From the NCBI GenBank assembly GCA_900539695.1, contig UQDG01000019.1, positions 1-42,323 on the forward strand: 42,323 nucleotides of DNA, given 5' to 3'. Positions within the stretch are counted from its first letter, which is position 1; every line of letters begins with the position of its first letter. The notes beneath the pieces are model-generated. The model did not search any database. It was not told the origin of the DNA and saw only the letters and a list, made by a program, of their open reading frames with translations. The stretch comes from an uncultured Oscillospiraceae bacterium. GTDB lineage: Bacteria > Bacillota > Clostridia > Oscillospirales > Ruminococcaceae. Positions 1-8,172 of this stretch are shown one piece after another. Made by a program: the position numbers and the translations under genes.

Positions 1-55
1 CAGCCGCCGGAGCGGTGCTTAAGCCGTTAGGCGGGAATTGTGCGGTGTTGCCTTA
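1..55 (-). repeat. End of a MITE-like repeat, truncated by the window edge
   Basis: These 55 bases match the reverse complement of 13464-13518 at 53 of 55 positions, so this is one end of the same element whose complete 178-bp copy lies at 13464-13641, in opposite orientation. The inner end (GCCTTA at 50-55) is the terminal inverted repeat. It abuts, and supplies the stop codon of, the histidine kinase gene. The rest of this copy lies outside the window. Confidence 0.8.
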
Positions 56-1336
56 AGATTTGGGCGGCGGCAGTACGATCTTGACCGCGCTTAGTACATT
101 CTGGTTCTCGGTGGTCATAGTGCCGTTGTATTTCTGCACGATGCGGCGCATGACTTTCAGCTCGTAGTTATGCTGGCGGGCGGCCCGGGCAGGGGCCTCG
201 GTTACGACGGGTGAGATGATGTTGATGACCGTGAAGCCCTGCCTCTTACAGACCAGCAGGTCGATCATCCGGCGCGGCTCGTCCATCTGGCGGGCGGCGG
301 CATCAATGGCCTGATCCAGCGCATTGGAAAAGAGGGCGTACAGGTCGCCCGGCTCCACAAAGGCCACAGCACTGCCGTCGGCCACGCAGTTCAGTGTGAT
401 GTGCCGGGCCTCGCAGTGCATGCTCTTTTCGGTCAGCACCACGTCCAGCACCTCGTTGCCGGTGTCGGCGTTGGCATCATAGCGCTGCACGGCGCGCTCA
501 GCCTCATTCAGGTCCTTTTCCTGGGCCGCATCGGGGTTCAGGCGGCGCAGGTCAGCGATCTGTACCTTTAACTCATGGCATTTTCGGTTGATGATCTGCA
601 CGTTCTGCCGTGCGATCTGGTACTGCTGGCGCTGGCGCTCATACAGCAGGTTCAGGGTGTCCATTTCCTTCTGCATTGCCGATTTTTTGAAGAGCTCGGT
701 CTGCAGATAAAGCAGCGTCAGGCAGTAGAGCTGGGTCAAAAATGCGGGTGCAACCAGTACCAGGCCCACGCCCGTATTTTGCAGTGTGGACATCAGCGCG
801 AAAAACTGGAAAACGAACATGCCGCCCAGCAGACCTGCGCTGAGCAGCTGCCGCGGGCCGATACGGTAGAGGCCTTCATCGGGCATCAGTCGCGCAGCGG
901 TATACCGCACAAGAATACAGACGGCAAGGGTAAAGCCGATTTGCCCCAGCATCATGGGGATAGTGGCCAGGGCAGGCTGCTGCAGGCCGGCTTTGGCCGC
1001 GCCCCAAATCAGCAAACGCCACAATTCATAGATAGATTCCGACGTAAGCACGATCCAAACGCTGCAGTAAGCGCTGGCAGCGGCGTCCAGCGGGGTACAC
1101 AATTTTGTAGAAATGCTCACCCACAAAAAGAACCCGCCATAAATCACCAGCAGCATCGGGGCCGAGGTGCGCCCGCTGTTGGCCCAGGTAATGACCTGCG
1201 CAAAGGGTACCGTGGCCACAAAATCCAAAAGAAACCGCAGGCGGTAGTTTTCCCGTCGTTTCAGCGGCAGCCAATAGGCCATCTGGGCCAGCCAGATACA
1301 AAGGGCACTGGTCAGCAGCGTTACCAGCGGGGCCAC
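53..1336 (-). CDS. GHKL-type sensor histidine kinase (AgrC/VirS-like)
   Basis: Membrane sensor kinase of the peptide/quorum-sensing type. About six hydrophobic segments fill residues 5-215, then a coiled linker, then the dimerisation motif with the phospho-acceptor histidine in NRKCHELKVQI (about residue 253), and a GHKL ATPase domain with the N box LYALFSNALDQAIDAA. This layout is that of the HPK10 kinases partnering LytTR regulators. It starts at GTG 1336, overlapping by one base the TAG of the regulator upstream, so the two are translationally coupled. The last codons (PPPKS) run directly into the repeat at 1-55, which provides the TAA; the natural C-terminus may have been slightly altered. 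The ligand is unknown; no AgrB/AgrD-like gene is in the window. Confidence 0.88.
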   Translation of the reverse strand: MAPLVTLLTSALCIWLAQMAYWLPLKRRENYRLRFLLDFVATVPFAQVITWANSGRTSAPMLLVIYGGFFLWVSISTKLCTPLDAAASAYCSVWIVLTSESIYELWRLLIWGAAKAGLQQPALATIPMMLGQIGFTLAVCILVRYTAARLMPDEGLYRIGPRQLLSAGLLGGMFVFQFFALMSTLQNTGVGLVLVAPAFLTQLYCLTLLYLQTELFKKSAMQKEMDTLNLLYERQRQQYQIARQNVQIINRKCHELKVQIADLRRLNPDAAQEKDLNEAERAVQRYDANADTGNEVLDVVLTEKSMHCEARHITLNCVADGSAVAFVEPGDLYALFSNALDQAIDAAARQMDEPRRMIDLLVCKRQGFTVINIISPVVTEAPARAARQHNYELKVMRRIVQKYNGTMTTENQNVLSAVKIVLPPPKS

Positions 1337-2043
1337 TACAGCGCACCCCCGACGTAAGCCGCCACGGCGGCCAAAAAGGCCACCCGCTGGCGGCGGCTGA
1401 TTTCCAGCTGCTCCTGCCCGATCTGCACGAAATCATTCTGCACGCCGGTCACATGGCGCAGGTTGACCAGATAGCACTGGTTGCAGCGGGCAAAGTGGTA
1501 GGGGGCCAGCTCTTTCTCGGCCTTTTGCAGGCTGCCCCGCACCGACCAGGTATCGGCAGCGGTGTGGTAGTGCAGCAGGCGGTCGCGGGTCTCCAGGTAC
1601 AAAATATCATCGGTATTCAGCAGCTGCACACCGCCGCCCACCTGCAGGGCAATTTGCCCGCCACGGCGGCGCTGGATGCGCTGGAGCGCCCGCTCCAGCT
1701 TGGTGCTGAACTGGTAGTAGCTGACGGGCTTAAGCACGAAGTCCAGGGCATCCACCTCGTACCCGCGGATGGCGTACTGGGCCATGTTGGTGACGAACAC
1801 CAGCACCACATCCGGATCCACCTGCCGGATGCGTTCGGCGGTAGGCATGCCGCCCAGGGTGGGCATCTCGATGTCCAGGAAGATAATGTCAAAGCCGGGA
1901 CGGTAGGGGTCCACGATCTCGGCCCCATCGGCAAAAGCGGTCACGTCCAGCTGGCGGCCGCTTTCCCGGGCATACTGGGCAATAAATCCGCAAAGCTGCT
2001 CCCGCATGGCGTCGTTGTCTTCCACTACGGCGATTTTAGCCAT
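1336..2043 (-). CDS. LytTR family response regulator
   Basis: Response regulator, 235 aa. The receiver domain spans residues 1-120 with acidic residues ED at 8-9, the phospho-acceptor D57 in IIFLDIEMP, T/S in VFVTN and the conserved K in VLKPVS. A LytTR DNA-binding domain follows (about 135-235; motifs ILYLETRDR and FARCNQCYLVNLRHV). The start at ATG 2043 is chosen because the receiver begins exactly there and a purine-rich RBS (GGAAGGGGG) precedes it; a longer open frame upstream runs through a terminator and is not credible. First gene of a two-gene operon with the GHKL kinase. Confidence 0.9.
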   Translation of the reverse strand: MAKIAVVEDNDAMREQLCGFIAQYARESGRQLDVTAFADGAEIVDPYRPGFDIIFLDIEMPTLGGMPTAERIRQVDPDVVLVFVTNMAQYAIRGYEVDALDFVLKPVSYYQFSTKLERALQRIQRRRGGQIALQVGGGVQLLNTDDILYLETRDRLLHYHTAADTWSVRGSLQKAEKELAPYHFARCNQCYLVNLRHVTGVQNDFVQIGQEQLEISRRQRVAFLAAVAAYVGGAL

Positions 2044-2122
2044 TTTGTATGCCCCCTTCCAGGTAAACGTATATAACAGTATTATGGCAAATATGCCGGA
2101 AAAAAGCAACACTTTTTGCTGC

Positions 2123-2156
2123 AAAAAATCCGCCTGCCGAAACAGACGGAATTTTC
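2123..2156 (-). terminator. Intrinsic terminator between the MATE gene and the LytTR regulator
   Basis: Imperfect stem (AAATCCGCCTG with CAGACGGAATTT, one mismatch) with A/T runs on both sides, just past the stop of the MATE gene; it could act in both directions but only the minus-strand gene ends here. Confidence 0.65.
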
Positions 2157-2161
2157 TAAAT

Positions 2162-3517
2162 TTAATGCGGTGCGCCGCCGCCCAATTGCGGGATGGGGCA
2201 GTGGCGGATGTACCACGCGAAGAGCAGCGAGGAGATGCTCCATGTGATGGGGTAGGCCCAGAATACCACGCCGATGGCATGGATAAAATGCAGCGTGATT
2301 GTAATGTAGGTGATGCGCAGCACGCACCAGACCGCCAGCATGACCATCATGGGCACCACCGGGCGGCCCAGGCCGCGCAGGATGCCTGCACAGCAATGGC
2401 TGAACGCCAGCAGGCAGTAGAACAGCGCCGCCGTGTGGGCCTGCTGGACGCCGAAAGCGATAACGTCCGGCTCGCTGCTGAAGGCTCCGATGAGCCAGGG
2501 GGACGCCAGATAGATGCAGACGCCCACGACCTCGGCCATGGCGATGGAGCAGAGGATGCCGAATTTCATGCCCTTGCGCACGCGGTCCGGCTGACCCGCG
2601 CCTACGTTCTGGCTAACGAACGTTGCCAGCGCCATGGCAAAGCAGGTCACCGGCAGGAAGGCAAAGCCCTCCACCTTACTATAAGCACCGCAGCCCGCCA
2701 TGGCGTTGGCACCAAAGGAGTTGATGTTGGACTGCACAATGACATTGGCCAGCGAGATGACCGAGTTCTGGATGCCGGAGGGCAGGCCCTGTACAATGAC
2801 AGCCTTGAGGGACGGCCCATCAAAGCGGACTTCCCGCGGGCGGACGGCCCATTCTTCTTTGGAGCGTATCAGCTTGGAGAACGCCAGCACGGCGCTGACC
2901 GTCTGGGAGGCAATCGTGGCAAATGCCGCTGCGCCAACACCCATGCGGAAAACGCCGATCAAAACAAGGTCCAGCACGATATTGATGATGGAGGCCGCGA
3001 TCAGGTACCGCATAGGGCTGCGGCTGTCGCCCACAGACTGCAAAATACTCGCACCTACGTTGTACATAACCACAGCAATGCTGCCCATAAAGTACATGCG
3101 GAAGTAGGCGATGGAGTTGACCAGTACGTTGTCCGGCGTGCCCATCCAACGCAAGATCTGCGGAGTAAGCAGCACACCCACCACCGTAAGCACCGCACCG
3201 GCGGCCAGGCCCAGGGCTACCGTAGTGTGGATGGTGCGGCGCATGCGCTGCCAATCCTTGGCACCAAAGTAGCGGGCCACCACAACGCCCGCGCCCAGCG
3301 ACACGCCGTTGACAAAGCCGGTCAAGAGAAAGATCAGACTGCCGGAGGAGCCGACAGCGGCCAGAGCCTCGCCGCCCAGGAAGTTGCCGACGATGAGGGA
3401 GTCGGCTGCATTGTACAGCTGTTGGAAAAGGTTGCTGATAAAAATAGGCAGCGCAAACAGCAGCATGCCTTTTGCTACACTGCCCTCGGTCAGGGTCGTT
3501 TTCTTTTGGGGTTCCAT
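2162..3517 (-). CDS. MATE family multidrug/cation efflux transporter
   Basis: 451-aa inner-membrane exporter with twelve predicted helices. The N-terminus (MEPQKKTTLTEGSVAKGM, then LFALPIFISNLFQQLYNAADSLIVGNF) is the hallmark of the MATE/DinF-like multidrug antiporters of Clostridia, which export cationic compounds using a sodium or proton gradient. Residues GAG(V)VVARYFGAK and VSQNVGAGQPDR are typical loop motifs in the two halves. The start at ATG 3517 is preferred over an in-frame ATG 111 bases upstream because homology to the family begins here and an AGGAAA element precedes it. Substrate unknown. Transcribed alone, ending at the terminator at 2123-2156. Confidence 0.92.
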   Translation of the reverse strand: MEPQKKTTLTEGSVAKGMLLFALPIFISNLFQQLYNAADSLIVGNFLGGEALAAVGSSGSLIFLLTGFVNGVSLGAGVVVARYFGAKDWQRMRRTIHTTVALGLAAGAVLTVVGVLLTPQILRWMGTPDNVLVNSIAYFRMYFMGSIAVVMYNVGASILQSVGDSRSPMRYLIAASIINIVLDLVLIGVFRMGVGAAAFATIASQTVSAVLAFSKLIRSKEEWAVRPREVRFDGPSLKAVIVQGLPSGIQNSVISLANVIVQSNINSFGANAMAGCGAYSKVEGFAFLPVTCFAMALATFVSQNVGAGQPDRVRKGMKFGILCSIAMAEVVGVCIYLASPWLIGAFSSEPDVIAFGVQQAHTAALFYCLLAFSHCCAGILRGLGRPVVPMMVMLAVWCVLRITYITITLHFIHAIGVVFWAYPITWSISSLLFAWYIRHCPIPQLGGGAPH

Positions 3518-3625
3518 TCTGTGTTTCCTACACTCCTTCTGTTCGCCATCGGGTGACATAAATGTATTGTAACACTTCCTTACGAGGTATGGCAAGTTTT
3601 TGGATACATATTTTATACAAGATGG

Positions 3626-3670
3626 CAAAAGACCCCGCCATGCCTTGCGGCGCAGCGGGGTCTTTTGTTT
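3626..3670 (-). terminator. Intrinsic terminator after the MFS gene
   Basis: Perfect 13-bp stem (CAAAAGACCCCGC at 3626-3638 with its complement at 3655-3667); the A/T ends of the stem give a U-run on either strand. It lies 44 bases past the stop of the SDR-MFS operon. Confidence 0.85.
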
Positions 3671-3713
3671 GAAAAGAACATTTTGCAGAGCAAACGGGAA
3701 TGGTGAAATAAGA

Positions 3714-4937
3714 TCAAGCGGTCTCCTGCATTTTGGCCGTCAGCTTCCGGGCGGCAAACACAAGCGCCACAGCGGCGGCAGCCAACAGGGCAGAGCCGAT
3801 GTACCCGGCCACGTAGGAGCCGGTGGAATCGTAGAAGGTCGCGCTAATCTTGGGGCCGACAAAGGCGCCGATGCCGTAGCCGATGAAGATCAGGCCGTAG
3901 TTGCGGTTGTAGTACTTGCTGCCGAACACGTTTTTGACGATAGGGGCAAAGACCACCAGCAGTCCGCCGAAGGAGAAGCCCACCAGGCAGATGCAGGCGA
4001 TGAAGTAAGGCAGACTCTTGGCAACCGTCAGCATGCACATGGAGATACCGTTGAGGACCAATACCAGAATCAGGGAGTTCCAGCCCTTGAGCTTATCATA
4101 GATAAAGCCGAAGCCGATACGGCCGCACATGTTGGCCAGCGTCATGATGGAAACACACATGGCGGCAGTCATGGCGTTCTGGCCGATCTGGTTCTGGGCA
4201 ATGGGCGAAGTGGCGCTGACCATCATGGTACCGGCGGCGTTCGCAAAGATAAACATCACGACCATGACCCAGAATACCGGGGTCTTGACCATCTGGGGGA
4301 TGTTGTAGTTTTTGGCATTCAGCTCTTTTGCCTGGGTGGCGCTGGGGGTCCAGCCTTCGGGCATCCAGCCCTCCGGGCAGGGCACGATCATCCATGCCAC
4401 AGCGCCGACACCGATCAGGAATACGACCGCCAGGATGCGGCAGGCCATCTGAGCGCCGTAGGTATCGATGAGCCACTGGGCGATGGGCGACATGATGAAG
4501 GGGCCGCAGGAAGCGCCCGCCTGGACAAGGCCGGAGATAGAACCGGCCTTATCGGGGAACCATTTCAGCGCAGTGGGCAGGCAGGCCGGGTAGATCGTAC
4601 CGGCACCTGCGCCAGCCATGACGCCGTAGAACAGGTATAGCTGCGGAATGGTAGAGGCAAAACCGGTGAGGAACCAGCCAGCGGCGAAGAAAACCAGGCC
4701 CAGATAGATGGCTACACGGGGCTGGAGCTTTTCGGCCAGCAGGCCGCCCACAAAGCCCATAGCGCAGTAAACGAACATATAAATGGTGTACGCCATGCTG
4801 AACTGCGAGCTGCTCCAGCCAAACTGGCCGGTGAGCGGCAGAGCAAACAAACTGAAAAAGGCGGTGGCAGAGGTGAACAGGCTTTGGATCCAGACACCTG
4901 CAAAAACACGCCAGCGCGTTGCTTTTGTGATCGTCAT
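3714..4937 (-). CDS. MFS transporter, OFA (oxalate/formate antiporter)-like
   Basis: 407-aa, twelve-helix major facilitator. The motif PACLPTALKWFPDKAGSISG in the helix 4-5 region, and GRIGFGFIYDKLKGWN after helix 8, resemble the OFA family, whose members exchange small organic anions. It lies 12 bases downstream of an SDR dehydrogenase, with a GGGGGA RBS, so the two are probably one operon and the transporter likely moves the substrate or product of that enzyme. The actual substrate cannot be read from the sequence. The gene ends with a clean terminator at 3626-3670. Confidence 0.85.
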   Translation of the reverse strand: MTITKATRWRVFAGVWIQSLFTSATAFFSLFALPLTGQFGWSSSQFSMAYTIYMFVYCAMGFVGGLLAEKLQPRVAIYLGLVFFAAGWFLTGFASTIPQLYLFYGVMAGAGAGTIYPACLPTALKWFPDKAGSISGLVQAGASCGPFIMSPIAQWLIDTYGAQMACRILAVVFLIGVGAVAWMIVPCPEGWMPEGWTPSATQAKELNAKNYNIPQMVKTPVFWVMVVMFIFANAAGTMMVSATSPIAQNQIGQNAMTAAMCVSIMTLANMCGRIGFGFIYDKLKGWNSLILVLVLNGISMCMLTVAKSLPYFIACICLVGFSFGGLLVVFAPIVKNVFGSKYYNRNYGLIFIGYGIGAFVGPKISATFYDSTGSYVAGYIGSALLAAAAVALVFAARKLTAKMQETA

Positions 4938-4949
4938 AGCTGTCCCCCG

Positions 4950-5726
4950 TTACTGCTGCAGGGTACCGAGATCCAGCCCCAGGTCACGGCCGCTGAACTT
5001 ACCGGCGGCGCGGCTGGTGCCCAGCCAGTAGACCATATCGGAGATGTCGGCCACTTCCAGGAAGGGCACACCGTCATACATTTCCTGCCAGTTGGCAAAG
5101 TTCATGCCGGTCAGGTCGTTGATGAACTGCACGTAGCTGTCGGTCTCGCACATCGGGGTCTTGACCTTGGTGGGGCAGACAGTGTTGACGACGATGCCGG
5201 TGCCTTTCAGCTCCTGGGCCAGGGTCTTGGTCAGGCCGCGGACGCCCCACTTGGCCATGCAGTAGGTGGCCAGCTTGGGGGTGCCGTACATGCCGGAGGT
5301 AGAGGAAATGTTGATGATACGGCCAAATCCCTGCTTTCGCATGTAGAGGGCGGCGTACTTATCAGTGCGCCAGGTGCCGATCAGGTCAATGTCGATGACC
5401 TTCTGCACCTGGGCGTCGGTCAGCTCCCAGGTATAGCCGAAATTGATGACACCTGCGTTGGCGACGACAACATCGATGCGGCCAAAGGTCTGCCAGGCCT
5501 TCTCGAACAGGTTCTGCATGTCCTCGTCCGAGGTGATGTTGGCGCGGACAGCCAGTGCCTTGGCGCCGGCGGCCTCGATCTCGGCGACAGTCTGCTTGAA
5601 GGTCTCGCCTTCGGGGTCCTGCATGTCGGCCAGGACGACATCAAAGCCGTTCTCGGCAAACTTGAGGGCGTGGGACTTGCCCTGACCCATAGCACCGCCG
5701 GTGATCAGTACAACTTTACGTTCCAT
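4950..5726 (-). CDS. SDR family NAD(P)-dependent oxidoreductase
   Basis: 258-aa short-chain dehydrogenase. The Rossmann nucleotide motif is TGGAMGQG (residues 9-16); the acidic D34 after the second strand suggests NAD preference. NAG sits at 90-92, the catalytic serine in ISSTSG (about 142), and YxxxK at 155-159. The N-terminal string GQGKSHALKFAENGFDVVLAD and the insertion around CETDSYVQF are reminiscent of SDRs of the carveol-dehydrogenase/mycofactocin-coupled type, but no mycofactocin gene is visible, so this is only a resemblance. AGGAGG RBS before ATG 5726; first gene of an operon with the MFS transporter; divergent from the LysR regulator that probably controls it. Confidence 0.9.
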   Translation of the reverse strand: MERKVVLITGGAMGQGKSHALKFAENGFDVVLADMQDPEGETFKQTVAEIEAAGAKALAVRANITSDEDMQNLFEKAWQTFGRIDVVVANAGVINFGYTWELTDAQVQKVIDIDLIGTWRTDKYAALYMRKQGFGRIINISSTSGMYGTPKLATYCMAKWGVRGLTKTLAQELKGTGIVVNTVCPTKVKTPMCETDSYVQFINDLTGMNFANWQEMYDGVPFLEVADISDMVYWLGTSRAAGKFSGRDLGLDLGTLQQ

Positions 5727-5783
5727 TGTTTTTTCCTCCTCTTTTTCGAGATCGTTACTTTTTTCGCAACCTCATTTGACTTT

Positions 5784-5812
5784 ATTATAGCGATGCTGTA
5801 TCATAAATACAA
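5784..5812 (-). promoter_or_regulatory. Promoter of the SDR-MFS operon
   Basis: On the minus strand TTGTAT, a 17-base spacer, then TATAAT, about 60 bases upstream of the SDR start. It lies in the intergenic region shared with the divergent LysR gene, where LysR proteins normally bind. No clear T-N11-A operator was assigned. Confidence 0.7.
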
Positions 5813-5929
5813 ATACAGGTTTTCTATCAAATTCATCCAAAAAATTTATTGGTTTATACAGGCCGTTTGCCGCGCTTTTCTGCCCCGCCGGGGTGGAACC
5901 ATGCAAATTCTGTAAGGAGGTGCAGGGCC

Positions 5930-6826
5930 GTGAATCTCGACCATCTGCGATATTTTAAAACGATTGCCGAGTGCGAGCACTATGGCCGCGCGGCGGAAAT
6001 TTTGCACGTCAGCCAGCCCAATTTAAACTATGCCGTCACCCAGCTGGAAAGCGAGCTGGGCGTGCCGCTGTTTGAGAAAGCGGGCCGTAATGTACGCCTG
6101 ACGCGGTACGGGCGGCTGTTTTTGCAATCGGTGACGGAATCACTGCAAAAGCTGGACGAAAGTACCCGTGCGCTGCAGGAATTGGGCACTGGCGGCGGGC
6201 TGGTGCTGCTGGGCAGCATCCGCAAGCTGGCGGCCCAGACTGTGCCTGAACTGATGCACGGTTTTTTGGCCCAGCCCGGCCAAGAGTGCGTGCGGTTTGA
6301 GCTGCACACCGAAAGCGGTTTCAGCCGGGACCTTCTGCAGGCCGTGGCCGAGGAACGGCTGGACATGGCGTTCGTCAGCCACCCCGGCGACCCGACCGTG
6401 TTTGAGTGCCTGCCGTTTAAGCGGTCGCCCTTTGTGGTGGTTGTCCCACCGGGGCACCCGCTGGCAGAGAAGGAAAGCGTGACGCTGACCGAGACGCTCC
6501 CCTACCCATATGTCTACTTTTCTAAACGCGGCGGGCTGCGGCCTGCGGTGGATGCCATGTTCCGTGCGATCGGTGCCCAGCCGAAGATTGCCTACGAGAC
6601 CGAGGAGGATACCGTGGTGGCCGGTATGGCGTCCGCCGGGTTTGGCATTGCCATCGTACCCGACCACCCGGTGCTGCGCTGCCTGGACCTGAAAATCCTG
6701 CCCATCACCGCCCCTGATCCCGGACGCACCGCATACCTGTGCCGCAAGCGCAGTGCCCAGCTGCCGGAGGCCGCCAGCTGCTTTTATCAATACTGCGCCG
6801 AAACCCTGCCTGAAAAAAACTGTTGA
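5930..6826 (+). CDS. LysR family transcriptional regulator
   Basis: 298-aa LysR-type regulator. The N-terminal winged helix (residues 1-60) has the canonical pattern LDHLRYFKTIAECEHYGRAA, HVSQPNLNYAVTQLESELGV and PLFEKAGRNVRLTRYG; a periplasmic-binding-like effector domain fills the rest. The start is GTG 5930, with AAGGAGG nine bases upstream; an in-frame ATG at 5849 is rejected because nothing upstream of the GTG resembles the family. Divergent from the SDR-MFS operon, its likely target; effector unknown. The TGA stop overlaps the TTGACA of the next promoter. Confidence 0.93.
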   Translation: MNLDHLRYFKTIAECEHYGRAAEILHVSQPNLNYAVTQLESELGVPLFEKAGRNVRLTRYGRLFLQSVTESLQKLDESTRALQELGTGGGLVLLGSIRKLAAQTVPELMHGFLAQPGQECVRFELHTESGFSRDLLQAVAEERLDMAFVSHPGDPTVFECLPFKRSPFVVVVPPGHPLAEKESVTLTETLPYPYVYFSKRGGLRPAVDAMFRAIGAQPKIAYETEEDTVVAGMASAGFGIAIVPDHPVLRCLDLKILPITAPDPGRTAYLCRKRSAQLPEAASCFYQYCAETLPEKNC

Positions 6827-6852
6827 CAAGCATAACCTTCTTATGGTGTAAA
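6823..6852 (+). promoter_or_regulatory. Promoter reading into the hairpin-rich intergenic region
   Basis: Perfect TTGACA at 6823-6828, an 18-base spacer, and TGTAAA at 6847-6852. It overlaps the end of lysR and would start a transcript near 6859, at the first of a series of hairpins. Confidence 0.6.
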
Positions 6853-6858
6853 TTTCCT

Positions 6859-7075
6859 GTTCGTTTTTTGAACGCTGTGCAGATGCACGTTTTGATCATC
6901 CCCTTTCGGGGGGATCGAGGCTACACAGACGGCCGGGTCAGATGCCGAAAACCCGTCGAAGAGCCGGGGACCGTACCGCGGGTGCGGATTGGCAACGTGG
7001 TTGCCTTGTTGATCGGGCCGGAGTGCCCCAATGCTTTATAAGCTTGCGCTTTGCGCACCAACTTGTAAGCAGTCA
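6859..7075 (+). ncRNA. Candidate structured RNA or leader made of consecutive hairpins
   Basis: No credible gene is seen, but short stems follow one another: GTTC/GAAC (6859-6873), GTGC/GCAC (6877-6888), GATC+CCCC/GGGG+GATC (6894-6916), GAC+GGGT/ACCC+GTC (6928-6957), CCGTACC/GGTGCGG with a GCG loop (6971-6987), GGCAAC/GTTGCC with a GTG loop (6991-7005) and TGCGC/GCGCA (7045-7057). A good promoter lies directly upstream. It could be a riboswitch-like leader for the gene at 7084 or an independent RNA. I compared it with the common riboswitch, T-box, tmRNA and RNase P cores I remember and matched none. Confidence 0.4.
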
Positions 7076-7083
7076 ATAAGTGT

Positions 7084-7462
7084 GATGGCCGCGTTTGAAA
7101 ACGGCGAGCCGGGCAACGACGAGGAGACTGGTGCCCTGGATCTGGGCTGGCAGCTGAACGCCGGAACCGAGTTTGGCTACTACAATTTCAGCAAGGAGGT
7201 CAACGCCCGCTCCCATGCCGCCCTACTGGAGAGTGAGAATCCCGGCAATGTGTTCTGGGCTACCGGCAAGGGCTATGAACTGGCTGACACTTCGGACGCC
7301 ACCGTCTCCCTGCTGGAAAAGGCCGAGAGCTGCGGCACCGATTTTACCGCCGAGCTGGCCGCCTACCGTGCCGCCTACACCCGCCTGCAGCAGCTGCTGG
7401 CCGAGACCGCAGCCGCCGAGACCGAGGCCATGCAGGCTTTGGCAGAACAGTTGGCCGCATAA
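7084..7462 (+). CDS. Hypothetical protein, possibly N-terminally truncated
   Basis: I do not recognise this protein. 125 aa from ATG 7084, or 143 aa from ATG 7031; neither start has a good RBS, and the residues before 7084 look non-coding, so the N-terminus may be missing. It is soluble, begins with an acidic glycine-rich stretch (ENGEPGNDEETGALDLG), has aromatic motifs (GTEFGYYNF; NPGNVFWATGKGYEL) and ends in an alanine/glutamate-rich helix. Codon use matches the neighbouring chromosomal genes, which supports real coding. It is followed 74 bases later by the isochorismatase-family gene on the same strand. Confidence 0.55.
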
Positions 7463-7536
7463 GGTCTGCTCTTTACAGTTTGCCCCAGCTGCGCTATACT
7501 GTGGATAACACCTATACAGAACAGGAGCAGGCCATT

Positions 7537-8109
7537 ATGGAAAACGAAAAGATCATCCTTGATATTGTAGTGGATGTGCAGAAAGATTTTATCACCGGTG
7601 CGCTGGTCAATGCCGAGGCTCAGGCCAATGTGGCCCATCTGGCTGAGGTCGCCCGCGCCCACGCCCAGGCCGGGCACTGGATGTTCTTTACCAAGGACAC
7701 CCACCCTGAGGAATACCTGGACACCCGCGAGGGCCGCCGCCTGCCGGTGGAGCACTGCATTGAGGGCACCGACGGCTGGAACTTTGCCCCCGAGCTGGAG
7801 GATGCCATGGACGATACCGAGCCTGAAGTCTCCCACATCGTGTGCAAAAAGACCTTTGGTGCCTACATGCTGCCCAGCGATATTCTGGACGAACTGATGG
7901 CCCATAACAAGGCTGTGGATGACATCGAAAAGATCATCGTCTACGGCTACTGCACCGACATCTGCGTCATCAGCAACGCCATGGTGCTGCGCGCTGCGTT
8001 CCCGGAAGTTGAGATTGAGATCCGATCCGATTGCTGCGCTGGCGTTACGCCCCAGTCCCACCAGACGGCGCTGGATGCCCTGCGCGCCTGCCAGTTTACC
8101 ATTGTATAA
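7537..8109 (+). CDS. Isochorismatase-family cysteine hydrolase (nicotinamidase-like)
   Basis: 190-aa cytosolic hydrolase. The catalytic triad of the family can be placed: D13 in VVDVQKDF, K104/K105 in CKKTFGAY, and C143 in GYCTDICV. The metal-binding D54 and H56 of TKDTHPEEY suggest nicotinamidase/pyrazinamidase-type chemistry (nicotinamide to nicotinate in NAD salvage) rather than isochorismate hydrolysis, but the subgroup also contains other amidases. Start at ATG 7537 with AGGAG ten bases upstream. Ends before a strong terminator. Confidence 0.88.
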   Translation: MENEKIILDIVVDVQKDFITGALVNAEAQANVAHLAEVARAHAQAGHWMFFTKDTHPEEYLDTREGRRLPVEHCIEGTDGWNFAPELEDAMDDTEPEVSHIVCKKTFGAYMLPSDILDELMAHNKAVDDIEKIIVYGYCTDICVISNAMVLRAAFPEVEIEIRSDCCAGVTPQSHQTALDALRACQFTIV

Positions 8110-8134
8110 TAAGGGGCTGCCCGCCTTAAAATAA

Positions 8135-8172
8135 CAAAACACCCCGGAGCTGCGGCTCCGGGGATTGTTTTG
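8135..8172 (+). terminator. Intrinsic terminator after the cysteine hydrolase
   Basis: ACCCCGGAGC / GCTCCGGGG stem with a TGCG loop, flanked by AAAACA and TGTTTT. The next 200 bases up to the kinase are AT-rich; TTGTA(A/C) recurs there at 8222, 8252, 8301 and 8312, the last two 11 bases apart, which is a possible direct-repeat regulator site. Confidence 0.9.

Noticed and set aside
2006..3556. Long plus-strand frame opposite the MATE gene, and similar ones at 575-1357, 19089-20318, 21386-22705, 22299-24044
   Set aside because: All are antisense shadows of clear genes, rich in His, Gln and Gly, without RBS or domains.
6928..7005. T-box, cobalamin or ykkC-type riboswitch
   Set aside because: Fragments such as GGCAACGTGG recall these cores, but none of the conserved strings occurs in the right order.
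6900..7075. HDV-like self-cleaving ribozyme (known in Faecalibacterium)
   Set aside because: No nested double pseudoknot could be built and the catalytic-strand pattern is not visible.
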